Source of the DNA: Hypoxylon rubiginosum
Lineage: Eukaryota > Ascomycota > Sordariomycetes > Xylariales > Hypoxylaceae
Length of the DNA: 64,000 bases
Reading direction: 5' to 3'
Assembly: GCA_902806565.1 (NCBI GenBank)
Contig: CADCXA010000063.1
Location: 1-64,000, forward strand
Below the pieces are notes generated by a model that made no database searches, was not told where the DNA came from, and saw only the letters and a list, made by a program, of their open reading frames with translations. Below, in pieces: positions 21,820-35,100 of the stretch (positions are counted from its first letter, which is position 1; the number at the start of each line of letters is the position of its first letter). Both the position numbers and the translations under genes were made by a program.

Positions 21820-23329
21820 TCAGTTTCCGCTAATGGCTGCTTTCTTCTCCCGCTCCGTCAGTTCGTGACGCAATTGGTGCATTCCTGCTAGATAATCCTG
21901 ATCGTCCCCAGCATATCGTACCCACAGGTCCTCGCACAACTCAACGTACTTCCTCGCCCCCACTAGCTCCCCGACGCGCATAAACGCTCTAGCCACGACG
22001 CCATAGTATACGAGTTGCTGGGCCTCTAGCTTCTCATCGTGTATCAAGGACTCCATCTCGTCTGCGAGCTGATTGACCGTGGGCTCCGTAAGATTGGCTT
22101 TGCCGGTGGCGCCGTCGTTCAGCTCGTGGTAGATATCCAGAAGTCGCTCCCGATGCTTGTCCGAGGCGGCTCTTTTGCTATTGGAAGAGGCGCAGAGTGA
22201 ACATGTGCAGGTAAAGCCCCAATTCTTCAGACCCTCCTTACGGTCTTCGTATGAGAGACCAAGCGGGACATCTACGTTGCGATAACCCCGGACGGTCAAT
22301 TCTCGTTCAAGAATGAAGAATTTGGGAAGGAAAGAAAGTCGAAGACTTACAACTCTGCGTTATCTCTTCTCCCACTTCGATATCCCGCATTGCTATGACT
22401 TCAACAGCCAAGGTACGCACCGAGTACCGCCAGAAGACGCTGGTTTTTAAGTTAGCCCCTTATTATATCCGTAAGACGGTCGAATGACGTACTTGGGATT
22501 GCAATTATGATTTATCCGCTAGAAGACATTAGCTGGATGGTCCATGGTCATTGTCTACGCTCATACTTACAGACCCAATGGGAAACAATCCCGAGTGAGG
22601 GATCTCCAGGCCCAGCTCGACACCGAAGATATTCGTCTTCAAAATGTCCTCGATCGGTTCGCCGCCAGTACTGCGCGCCAAGGAAATTACCTCTTCCTGC
22701 TGGGGTTCCGGCAGCTGCTGCAACGCCTGCTCCAAAAGATCCGCTCGCGACTCGTCATCCACAGCCGCGAATACGTCCATGTGCGTGACCATAACCGGGT
22801 AGTCCACAAGCACTACATCCCACTTCCGAATCGGACGCTGCGCGACAAGTCCCTTCCCTCTTTTGGGAACGTCCTTGATCACGTACGCCGGACTCCCCTG
22901 CCCTCCGGCTGCGAGCAGGCTCGAGGGGTGGTCCCTGAGCTTCGGCGGCACGACCGAGTCGTCCAGCGCGTCGACCATGCTCGCCGCCAGCGCGGGCGTC
23001 GTGATGACGCTGAGACCACGGTCCCCGCGGAAGGGCTCGAACGTGTAGAGGCAGAACTGCGGCCCGGGGGTGTCGTCCTGGGCGGGCTCTACGCAGTACG
23101 GCCGCCGCTTCCAGGGCGCCCAGGTCCCCGTGTCGAAGGCGGAGTCCTCGTCTATGGGGAGCGGACACGTGGATAGCTCGGGCCGGCTGTCCGGTATGGA
23201 GCCGTGGACCCCTGAGGAGCAGGTGGTTGGATCTAGTAGGTCGGCGAGCGCCGACTTGGTGAAAATAACAAGACACGCTAGAAATGCCGACCAGGGAAAG
23301 AAAGCGATGCGGATGCTAATGAACGCCAT
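21820..23329 (-). CDS. SET-domain protein with N-terminal signal peptide
   Basis: Four exons on the minus strand, 23329-22571, 22518-22493, 22439-22351 and 22271-21820, join in phase to give 441 residues. The introns are 52, 53 and 79 nt, all GT-AG. The N-terminus is a clear signal peptide or anchor (hydrophobic to about residue 29, ALA-D) followed by a Cys-containing ectodomain-like segment. The split SET domain starts at YVIKDVPKRGKG (149-160). Its signature NHNCNPN is assembled across exons 2 and 3, and GEEITQSY follows. A cysteine triplet, CTCSLC, lies just after the domain, like a post-SET zinc site. The C-terminus has TPR-like helices. SET proteins usually methylate lysines. The secretory leader is unusual, so the substrate and location are uncertain. 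Confidence 0.85.
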
Positions 23330-24135
23330 GGCTGATGCGGGCTTCTCTATGGGGTAATCAAATTATTGCAGCAAGGAAAATGCCTAGCTGATGAGGAATT
23401 GTGTCAAAACCGAGAAGACGGAAAGTGTAGCTTCGTGAGCCAGCATGGATTTAGAGATTGGATCTAGGTATAGACCAGATCCGACATTTCTAAATTATGA
23501 GGCGAGATCTGTAAATGTGTTCAAATCGGGTTGATACCTACCAGGTAATGCGTAGATGCCATGCGCCCAGCCGCGATTCCGGCTAAATGCACGATGAAGG
23601 CATAGCCGAGGACCAGTGTCTTGAAATACGACCCCTTAACGTTGCGGTGTTTCCGAAAAGTGTATGAAGTCTGCCTCTCTAGATTTATTATATGTAAATA
23701 TTTACTTTTTGTTACTGGAAAGCCGTGTATTGGGCTTTTTGCTTCAACAAGTTCACGGTGCTCTTACACGGAGAGGCGTACGGCCGTCGCCGGAGTTCGA
23801 TGTAGGGGGGTGGCGTATCATTGAGTCTTGCCATGAAGCTTTATGGTAAATTTAGGATTAAAAGATCGGAGTATATGAGAGGCATAGTCATATAGAGATG
23901 TTAGGTACCCAGGTAATGACTCACCTATAGCATTGATATGTTGATTGAGATAATTTTGATGTTCCCACCAAGCGCCCCTAAGTTGAGTAAATAATGTGAA
24001 TGCTTCGTTACGGGGCAAGTCCAATACAGGATCAAGGAGAGTTAAATTCTTTGAAATGTTAAAGATAAACGTCTACCGAGTAAGGTCCCCGTTTATATAC
24101 TTAACGTTTTTGTATTAACCTTAGTTAATTATTAA
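23330..24135. other. intergenic, bordering the A+T island
   Basis: Composition falls steadily from normal to A+T-rich towards 24,135. A 68-codon minus-strand frame at 23818-24024 has no recognisable features. No gene is supported. Confidence 0.5.
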
Positions 24136-24140
24136 TTTCC
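24136..24140. repeat. target-site duplication (left)
   Basis: TTTCC directly before the left LTR. The same five bases follow the right LTR at 31102-31106, as left by LTR-retrotransposon integration. Confidence 0.75.
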
Positions 24141-24463
24141 TGTAATAAAAGTTTATATTAAAAACTTAGAATAACTTTAATTTAATATAATAATTTTTAC
24201 AAGTTTTAAAGTTTTTAATTTCTTTTAATTTAAATAAAAATTTAAAGTTTTATTTATATTTTAAAATTATTATTTAATTATTATTTTATTATTATTTTAA
24301 GTGTTTAATTAATATATATTAATTTTATTATTTTAATTTAAATTATTTTTATTTATTTATTTTTAATTAACTTATATATTAATATATAAAATATATATTT
24401 ATTAAGATTTATAATTATAAGTTTTTTTAATTAAATAAGTTATTTAAATTAAATTATATAATA
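24141..24463. repeat. left LTR (323 bp)
   Basis: Aligns without gaps to 30779-31101 with 18 differences by eye, 17 of them transitions and one A/T transversion. It begins TG; its end reads TA where the partner reads CA. Confidence 0.88.
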
Positions 24464-27400
24464 TTAATTTCTTTTTTTTAAGTTTTATTTTAAAATATTA
24501 TTTTATAAATATAAAAGTTTATAAATTTTTTTAATTACTATTAATAAAAATTTTTAATAAAATATTTAATTTTTTTATTAAATAAATAATTATAAGGTTT
24601 TTAAATTTAATATTTTTTAATAAGTTATTTTTTTTATTTAATTAAATACTTTATTTTCTTTAAATTTTTTATAAAGTTTTTTATTTTTTTTATTTAATAA
24701 TTTTTTATTTTAATTAAAATTATTTTTTATAAAATTTAATTAAAATTAAATAATATTTAATTATTAATATAATAAGGTTTAATAAAAAAAATATAAAATA
24801 AATTATAAATTTTTTAACTTTTAAAAAATATAAATTTTATAATAATTAAAAAAATTACTTTTTAAATTTTAAAAAGTTTTAATATTTTTTAATTTAATTT
24901 CTTTATAAGTTTTTTTATTTTTATATTTTTTATATTTAATATAATTAATTATTTTTTAATATATTTAAAATTTTTAATATATTTTTTATTTATTTTAATT
25001 TTTATTTATTATTAGTTTTATTTAAGGTATTTTTAGGTATTTTTTTAAACTTAAATTATCTAGTAAAAATAAAATTAACTTTTTAGATTTTTAAATATTT
25101 TAAATAAAAAATTATATATTATAAAATAATAATTATAATTAATATAAAAAAATATTATATAAAAAAAAAAAAATTATATTATTATAAATAAATTTAACTG
25201 TAAAAAATAGATTTTCTTAATTATTTATTTTATAATTAATAAATAATTATAAATAAATTTTAAAAGTTTAATTAAATTATTTAATTTATTTGTTAATTTA
25301 AAAATAAAAAACTATATTTATATAAAATTTAATATTTATTAGTTTAAAAAAGTTTTTTTATAAATATATTATAAATTTAAAATTTTTATTAAAAATAATA
25401 TTTAATAATATATTATATAATTTTTAATATTTTTTAATAAAGATTTTAATAAAATTATTAATTTTTTTTTCTTTTATTTTAAAAAAAATAAAATAAGTTA
25501 TTTTTATAAAAAAATTCATTATTATTTATATAGAATTATATTTATTTAATAATAATAAATTTATAATAAAATTTATTATAATAATATATTAAAATTTATA
25601 ATAAAATTTTATAAATTAAAAAAAATTATAAAATATATATCTTAAAATTTTATTCCTTTAATATTTTAAATATTTTTTAATATATTTTTTAATTATATTT
25701 TTTAAATTAAACCATTAAAAATTATAAATAATTAATTTTATAATTTTATTTATTTTTATATAATTAATAATATATATATTATATTTAAATTTTATAATTT
25801 TTTATTATAAAACTATTAATATTTATAAGTAATTTTTATAATATAATAAATTATTTTATATTTTTATATTTTTTTTTAATTAACTTTTTTATTTTAAATA
25901 AATAAAAATTTTTAATATAGTTTTTTTAAAATTTTTTATAAATTTTAATAACTATTATAATATTTTAAAACTATAAAATTATTTTAATATAAATAGAATA
26001 ATAATTAAAATAATAAATATAATTTTTTATAAATATAAAAAATATTTTTTTTATAAAATTAAAATAATTAATTAATTTTTAACTTTTTTTTTTAAAAAAT
26101 AATATTATAATAATTTAAATAAAATATTAACCTTTTTATTTAAATATTTTAATTAATAATTAATAATAAATTAATATAAAATAAGTTATTAAATTTATTA
26201 AGTTTATTTTTAATTTAATATTTTAATAATAATAAAATAAAATAAATTTTAATTTAATAATATATTTTTTTAAAATATTATCTTTATTTTTTAAAAAAGT
26301 TAATAATATTTAATAATTCCTTATTATAAATCTTATAATTTATTTTAATTAAATTTAGTTTTTAAAAATAAAATATTATAAAATAAAATTTCTTAATTTT
26401 ATTTTTTTAAAATAAAATTATTTTTATTATAAAATTTAAAACATTTATTTTAATATAAATAATTAAGTTTAAATTAAAGTAAATAAAAATTAAAACAATT
26501 ATAAATTAATTTTTTAATATTTTAAAAACAATTAATATTAACTTTATTTATTTTTAGTTTTTTTTATCTTTTTTATTAATATTTATTAAAAATTTAACTA
26601 TTATTAAAAAATTATAAATAAAATATTAATAAAAATTTATAAATTTTATAAATTATTAATATTTTTTAAAACTAATTAAGTTTTTTTATTTTTAAATACT
26701 TTTAATTTTATTTAAACTTATAAATATATTATTAACTTTAATAATATATCCTAAGAATTTAATTTTTTAAATTTTTAAAAAATATTTTTTTAATAATATA
26801 ACTAAATAATATTTTATTAACTATTTAAAAACTTTTTTTATTAAAATATTATATTTTTTTTAAATATCTTTATAAATAAAAATATTATTAAAATAAATAA
26901 ACATATTAGTATTAATTAAATCTTAAAAAATATTATTTATTATAATTTAAAAAATTATTAAAATATTAATAAATTTAAAAAATATTATTAAATATTTATA
27001 TAAATTATATTTATATTTAAAAACTATTTTCTATTTATTTTTTTTCTTAATTTATATAAAGTTAAATTTAAATTTAAAATTAATTTTAATAAAAAACTTA
27101 ATAATTTTAAATTATATTTAAAGTTTTATAATTAAAAAAATTAAATAATAAATTAATATAATAATAATATTAAGTTTTTAATAATTAATAATAAATTATA
27201 ATAAATCTTTTAAATTTATTTTTTTAATAAATATTATTAAAATAATATATAATAAAATAAACTTTTTAATTTTTTTTATATTAATTATTTTTTTTAATTA
27301 AAACTTTAAAATAAATAATTTTTTTTATTTATAATATAAAAAAGTCTTTAAAAAAATACTTTTTTTTTATAAAAATTTATAATATAATCTTAAAATTAAT

Positions 27401-30400
27401 AATTAAAAAATTATTATTTTACTTTTTAAATTATAATTAAATAAAATTCTTAGAATTCTTTAAAAACATTTTTAAATATTTTTTAAATATTTATTTAAAT
27501 TATAATTAAAATAAAATAAAATGTTAATAAGTTTATTAAAATTTTATTTATATAGTTTGTTTTATAATATTTAAAAATAAATTAAATTCTTTAAATTTAA
27601 AAGAAAAAATAAGTTAATTAATATTATTTTAACCATTATTAAAAAAAGATAATATTATATTTTTTATTTAAATTAATAAGTTTAAAATTAAAATAAATAA
27701 AATAATTTTTTTAATATTATAATATAAAAGTTTTTAAGTAAAACTTATTTTTTTATTTAAATATTAAAACATTAAAATTTATTATTAATTAAAGATATTA
27801 TTATTTATAAATAAAAATCTTTTATTAATATATTTTAAAAAAAAATATAATTAATATATTATTTTTTATATTTATAAGTATTTTTATTTAATATTTTTTA
27901 TTATTATAAATAAATATTATTTTATAAATAAGTTAATTTTTAAAATATAATTTAAAAGTTAGTTTATTAAAAATTAAAAACTTTTTATAATTTATAGTTT
28001 AATATATTAAAAAAATATATAAAAATTTATTAATATTTTTTATAGTTTTATATATTTTTTTTAATTTTAATTATCTAATAAATAAAATCTATTATAATTT
28101 TTATATTTTAATTAAAATAAATTTATTATTAAGTTATTAATTTTTTATTAATATAATAAAATAACTATTTAAAAATCTAAGTTAAAGTTTTTTTTTTTAA
28201 TAATTTTTAAGAAAAAAAACTTTATTAAAATTAAGTTAATTTTTATTTTTTTTATAGATATAAAAGCCGGTATTATATTATCACTAGATTTTTATTTTAT
28301 AAAAGTAATTTTTTTTAAAGTTATAAATAACTTTTTTTTATTAATATTTTCTTTTATAAAATAAAATAAAATATTATAATTATTTTTTTTATAATATTAA
28401 TATAAATATTTATTCTTTTTATATTAATTAATATTTATTTAATTAATTTCTTAGAAAACTTTTTTATTAAAAACCTAGTATTTATTTTTAAAATTAAATT
28501 AGTTATTATTTATTTATTAATTTTATTTTTTTAAAAATTAATTTTAATTAAGTTTAAAACGGTTATTTTTACTGTAAAATTAATAATTTTATTTTAATTA
28601 TTTTATTATTAAATTAAGCTTATTTTTTTTTAATATATTAAGGTTTATAAATATATTTTTATAAATTTATTTAACTTTTTAAATAATATTAATAAATTTT
28701 TTATTATTATTTAAAAAATTCTTTTAATAAAAATATATTAGTTTAATAATTTTATTTAATAAGGTTTTAATAATATAATTCTAAAAAATAATTTTAAACC
28801 ATTAAATTAATTTATTAAAATTTAATATTTTAATAAAATATTAAATTATATTTTTATAATATTTAAATTTAAATATTTTTTTTAAGTTATAATATTTTTT
28901 TAAAAGGGTTTTAAAATATTTTTTTAAAATAAGTTTATAATTTATTTAAAAGTTTATAAATTTTATTTACCTTATTATTTATAATTTTTATTAATGTTAT
29001 ATTTAGGTTTTTTTTATTAATAAAAACCTTATTTAATTAATATAATAATAATTTTTTAAAAAGTTTTTTATATATATTTTTATATATAATTTTATTTTTA
29101 AATATTAAAATTAAAACTTAAAAAAGTTTTTATTATTATAAATAATAAGTTTATTAAAATATATAAAATTAATAATAATAAAAGTAAAATAAACTAATTA
29201 TTTAAATATTTAAATTAGTTTATTTTTTAATGTGGTTAAAAAATTAATTTAATATATAAAATATAAAAAAGTAACAGTTTTTATAAAAGTTTTAATAAAT
29301 TTTTTTTTTATTATTAAAATTATTTAAATTATTATTAAAATTATTAAAAAAAAGTAATAAATTATTTTTTTTATTTTTTTTAAATATAAAAAATTTAGTT
29401 TATATAAAATTAAATTAAATTTAAGTATTAATAATAATTTGTTTAATTTAGTTAATTTATAAAATTTAAATAAATAATTAATTTTTTATTTTTATTTTTA
29501 AATTAAAATATATAAATAAAAAATAAATATTAAAAATAATATTAGTTTAAGTTAATTATTAAAAATTAAATTTAAATGTAACTTATTTTTTTATATTTTT
29601 AAATATTAATTATATATTAATTAATTAATTAATAGTTAATTATTTAATAAACTTAATAAAAGTGGTTTTAATATATATTTAAAAATTTAATAATTATTTT
29701 TAAAAAATTTAGTTTAATTAAATTAAATTAATATATTTTTAAGTAAATAATTTATTAATTTATAGATTCTTAATAATAATTTATTTAATGATTTTATTTT
29801 AAATTTTTTTATAAATATTAAAATTAATATATAATAACTTTAAAATTAAATATTATTTTTAAATAATTTAAACTAATTTATTAATTATAATTTATTATAT
29901 AATATTATTATTTATAAATTTAATAATAGTTTTTTAAATTTATTATAAAAATATTTAATTAAATTATTTAATTTAATATTTAAAGTTAATAATTTAAATA
30001 ATTAATATTTTAATTTTTATATTATATATTTAAATAATAATATTATAAATTATATAAAAGATATTATAATTTTTATAGATTTTTTAATTTTTTTAATAAG
30101 TAATATTTATTTAAATAACTAAGGTTTAAATAATATTATAAAATTTTTATATTTAAATATAAAGTTATAAAATTTATTTTAAAAAATTAATAATAATAAT
30201 ATTAAATATAATAAAGTTAAAAGTATTTTTTATAACTAGTTTATAATTTTAAGGTTAATAAAATATAAAAGTTAAATTTTTAAATTAAAATATTATTTTT
30301 ATTTTAATAGGTTTTTAAATAATAAAAAAAATATTAAATTTAATAAGAAATTTTTTAAATTTTTAATAAAAAAAAAATAAAGGAAATTTTTATTGGTATT

Positions 30401-30778
30401 ATTTATATAAAAAGTTAATTAATTAAAAGGTTTTTTTAATTAAAGGGATTTTAAATTTAGATTTTTTAAAAAATAAAATAAACTTTTTTTATTTTAATAA
30501 TTTTAAAATAAAATATAATAAAATTATTAATAAAAATAAAAATAAAATTAAATTATAAAAAAGTTATATTAAAATAATAATATAAGTTATTTTAAAAGAA
30601 ATATTTTTTAATAATAATAAAAAAAATATTATTTATTAAAAAAAAAAGTTTTAAATTATTAAAAAAAATTATAAAATAGTTAATTTAAAATAAAAAAATT
30701 TTAAAATATTTAATATTTTAAAAGTTTTAAATTAATTATTTAAATTTAATATAATTTTTAAAAAAAATAAAAATTATT

Positions 30779-31101
30779 TATAATAAAAGTTTATATTAAA
30801 AATTTAAAATAACTTTAATTTAATATAATAATTTTTATAAGTTTTAAAATTTTTAATTTTTTTTAATTTAAATAAAAATTTAAAGTTTTATTTATATTTT
30901 AAAATTATTATTTAATTTTTATTTTATTATTATTTTAAATATTTAATTAATATATATTAGTTTTATTATTTTAATTTAAGTTATTTTTATTTATTTATTT
31001 TTAGTTAACTTATATATTAATATATAAAATATATATTTATTAAGATTTATAACTATAAGTTTTTTTAATTAAATAAGTTATTTAAATTAAACCGTGTAAC
31101 A
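30779..31101. repeat. right LTR (323 bp)
   Basis: Gapless partner of the left LTR at an offset of 6,638 bp. It begins TA (TG in the partner) and ends ...CCGTGTAACA, a small patch that escaped mutation; the left copy has TTATATAATA there. Confidence 0.88.
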
Positions 31102-31106
31102 TTTCC
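31102..31106. repeat. target-site duplication (right)
   Basis: TTTCC, matching 24136-24140. Confidence 0.75.
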
Positions 31107-32172
31107 ACGTTTAAAATTAAGATTAATTTTAATTAACTTTTATATATTTATATATTTAGGTACCTTAATAGATTATTATTAATAAAACAAACTATTCCGT
31201 ATTAATAAAATAGATGAAACTTGAATATCAAGTTAAAATTTCTTTAAAAATGAATTAATGAAATCGCCCTGGAAATCAGGTTTCAATTCTTTAACTGCTG
31301 CGACTGCCAGATGAGAAGAGTGATGTAACTATATGCTTCGAAGCAATATTACACCTGCAGTGGAACCATTCTCTGGGTAGAATGATTGGCCGCCAGATAT
31401 GTTTTTAGTATAGACTGGGAGATTCAATGCCACCAGTCGTATGATCACTGTGATGAGCATTGGTGCAGAGATCTCGGGGCTTCTTTCGAGTGGCTTAAGC
31501 CCCCAACTCTAGGGTGATAACTGAACAGATACAAGGATGAGATCGGCGGCTAGTCCATGCAGCTTCCGGGAAAGTTAATGAGAAAAAAATATTTATATCG
31601 CAAGAGCCTCGCGCTAGGTAATGTTACTTGCCGCCACTAGGGGCGGCTATTTTCAGCTGATATATTAGACGCCATTGGAGTAGGCAGCGGTTACGTGGTT
31701 CGTTAGATACAACAGGGGAACAAGTTAAGCGGTATTCTTCAGCAGGGATTCGTCGTGGGAGGTCCCTCCCATGAATCTATTTGAGGCCGGGCAAACTGTA
31801 AAGACTACTATATTTTCATGTTAATTTTGTTAAACGTGTAGAGTATCGAGTCACCTCGTAGTGGTGTCAGGGGGTTGTATGCGATGAAGCAGGCTGGGAG
31901 ATCTCTAATTATAAAGCGGGTTTTCGCAGGAAGTGGCTGCATAGTACTATTCTGTAAGCCAGCTGACACCTTGATAGAAGAGAACTCTGCCCGCGGTCTA
32001 GGTTAGCGAGGCAAGAGAAAGTAGAGTCCCGATGCATATTTATTTCTTACCTCTTCCGCGGGGGTTGCGTTTCTGAGCTTAGTCTTAATACCGTGATATA
32101 TCGTTTATTCATTGTCCTGGTTTTACCTTCAGATTTTCATCCTATCATATAAGAACCGGATCATTAACTACT
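31107..32172. other. intergenic, upstream of HET gene
   Basis: A+T-rich for the first ~150 bp, then normal composition. No gene is supported; it presumably holds the promoter of the large HET gene. Confidence 0.55.
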
Positions 32173-35100
32173 ATGGATGTGCAACAGGGCAGGATAGTGA
32201 TAGGCGATCGAGCCTTTCATTTAGTCCCAGCGGATAACGAGGGACAGGGCGTACAGGGCCAATCTCAGCTTCAAAGATTCGATGACCCTGATCTAACTAA
32301 GGTCAGCGAATTCAAGTATAACAGATTGCCAAACACGAAAAAGAGAATTCGTCTTTTACGCTTGAAACCTGCCGCTTCCAATGTTTCCCAAATCAACTGT
32401 GAACTAATTGATGCGGACTACGACAATGAATATCACATCCCTACAAGGCGAAGGGAGGATCGAAAGAAACCGGAAGAGAAGACAAGTCAGAGCGGCCCAG
32501 AGCAAGAACCGGACTTGGAGAAGAAGAAGAATCCAAGCGCGCAATACGACATCATTTTGGAGAATCAGATCAAATATGAAGCTCTGTCGTGGTGTTGGGG
32601 CGAGGAGGAGGAGGAGTTTGCAATTATCATCGAGCAGAACGACCAACCATATAAGAGAAGGATAAAAAGGGACCTCGCTTTAGCATTGAAATACCTAAGG
32701 AAGACGAACGAGAGCAGGACTGTCTGGATAGACTCCATCTGCATCAACCAGAAGGACGACAACGAACGAAATCATCAGGTCCAGATGATGTCAAGAATTT
32801 ATACCCGAGCAGAGCAGGTGTGCATCTGGCTCGGGGAAGGCAACGAGGAGAGTAAGGTGGCAATCAGATTCATCAAGCAAGAAGTTATGGAGCTGAACAA
32901 TTTCGATTCCATCTGCTCGGACAAGAAATATGCACACAAATGGCAGGCGTTGATGATGCTCATGCAACGACCTTGGTTCTCCCGTCGGTGGATGGTCCAA
33001 GAGATTTCCTTGGCTCGAAAGGCGAAAATCTACTGCGGCCCTGACAAGATTTCATGGGACGATTTCGCCGTGGCAGTGGAGCTGTTTGTTGAGGTGGAAA
33101 CAGCGACGCATCGTCTTTCCGAGGTGATGCGGAAGGACGAGAAGTTTCGCCATATCCCAGGTTGGTTCGAGCATGTCTCTGAACTGGGGGCCAGTCTCCT
33201 GGTGCAAGCAACTGGCAAGGTCTTCCGGACGAAGAGATCGGACGACCACACGGCTAAAGATCCAAAGACTCCAACGATTTCCAAATCAGGGGGTGAGGTC
33301 CACACGATCGATCCCCTGGAGAGACGGAGTCTGCTCAGCCTGCAGTTCTTAGTAACTAGCATGTTCATCTTCCAAACTTCGGAGCCGCGAGACGTCATAT
33401 ACTCACTCTTGGCTGTCGCTCGGGACGCCTTACCGTTCGTCGAAAATTCAGCTTCTATGGATGAAGAATACGCGCTGTTCATGCGAACAAATATCACCGT
33501 TTTCCTTGAAGAGAAGCCATTCCGAGTAGATTATGGCAGACCATATTCTGACGTGTGCCGCGACTTTGTAGAGTTTAGTATTCAGCGTTCGTGTGAGTTG
33601 GACTCTGTCCAGGCCTTAGATATTCTCTGTCGTCCGTGGGCTCTGGAGCCACGCAAAAGTCAATCGATCCGTCTACAAAAAGAACCGGCATCAATTAAGG
33701 AGAGGCCCCCGTCCAAAACTAGTGGCTGGAAAAATAAGGATCCCAGTGACCCTGAAAAAGTAGTGGATGATAAACGCACGACGAAGAAGTATTTTGAGGC
33801 CGCAATTGAGAAATGGAATCAGTGGGAATCCGAACCTAACCAGGAATGGAAAGACAGTGGATGGAAACCGGAGGATTGCCACTGGCAAAAACACTTCCAA
33901 GGCCTCAAGAGACTCGAAAAAGTACCGGAACTAGATCAGACTCTCAGTGGCAGCCCTCGGAAGCAGACCTTGGTTGTAAATACAAACAAGAATGCAGACA
34001 GAAGCGACACCGCTGCGGAGCTTGATGTACCGTTACCATGTTGGATGCCATTAGCTTCGTCTGCACCCTTCGGTCTATTTCACCACCCCGGCATGAATAT
34101 TCAGAAGACGGGCAGAGTGAATGCCGATCCGCTGGTCGGCGTCCCCGAAGATGGGCATCGAAACTACAACGCCGCGCAGACGAGAAGACCAGACCTCAAA
34201 ACCTTGAAGTTTAGGAAACGACCTCATTGCGGCCTCCATGGCCGTTACAGTCTTTATGTTAGAGGTTTCATTTTTGACGAGGTCGCCGAGGTGGCAGATG
34301 CTTCGCAGAACGGTTCCATCCCGGCTTCTTGGCTTCAGCTAGGCGGCTGGGAAGAGCCCCACAAGTACGAGCCCCCAGATGAATTCTGGAGGACGCTTGT
34401 CGCGGATCGAGGCAAGGACAATCGAAACCCGCCGTACTACTACGCCAGGGCGTGTAGGGAGTCGGCAGCTAAGGGGGGTTTGTTGAGTGGGGGAATTAAC
34501 ACGATAGCCTTGATAAACGACGAGCGGAATTCCATCATTGCTGAGTTTTGTCGAAGGGTTCAGGCGGTTGTATGGAATCGGCGGTTGTTCAAAACCAAAG
34601 AAGGTATTCTAGGACTCGCATCTGGAAAAGTCAGCATTGGAGATAAAATCGGAATCATCTACGGCTGTACAGTTCCAGTCATTCTCAAAGAAGGGGCAGA
34701 GAAAACGGATGACGAATTAAGGATGGAAGAGTTTGATGATGCAGCGGAATCTTTAAAGTCTGCCGTCAAACGGTGTGAAGAAAAACGCATCCGAAGACTC
34801 AGATTTCGTGCAAGTGATATATCGGAAAAGGACAAAGAATATATACAGTCGCAGACGAAGGAAGTTAATGCAAAGCTTGAAAGGCTTAGAGAGGATGACA
34901 GCATAAAACACAAAGTGGAAAAAAATGATAAAAGCACAGGGGGAGGAAGGGGAGAAAAGGGAGAGAAAAGAGAAAACGAAGAAAAAGAAGAAAAAGAAGA
35001 AAAGGAAGAAAAGGAAGAAAGGGAAGAAAAGGAAGAAAAGGGGGAAGAGGGAGGAAAGGAAGAAAAGGAAGAAAAGGGGGAAGAGGAAGAAAAGGGGGAA

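Larger units (their letters stand above)
24141..31101. mobile_element. LTR retrotransposon, full length, destroyed by RIP
   Basis: A 6,961-bp element delimited by two direct 323-bp repeats and a TTTCC target duplication. The ends follow the TG...CA rule: the left copy keeps the initial TG, the right copy keeps the final CA. The interior is almost entirely A and T on both strands, so no gag or pol frame, primer-binding site or polypurine tract can be read and the orientation is unknown. The differences between LTRs are nearly all C/T or G/A transitions, the RIP signature. The A+T skew spills ~100 bp into both flanks. The family (Gypsy or Copia) cannot be decided from the sequence. Confidence 0.88.

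Noticed and set aside
23818..24024. A 68-codon minus-strand frame beside the retrotransposon
   Set aside because: Protein-like composition but too short, with no recognisable motif and no partner exon.
24141..31101. Centromere or mitochondrial insertion as an explanation of the first A+T island
   Set aside because: The LTR pair and target duplication define a single retroelement, and no mitochondrial gene or tRNA can be read.
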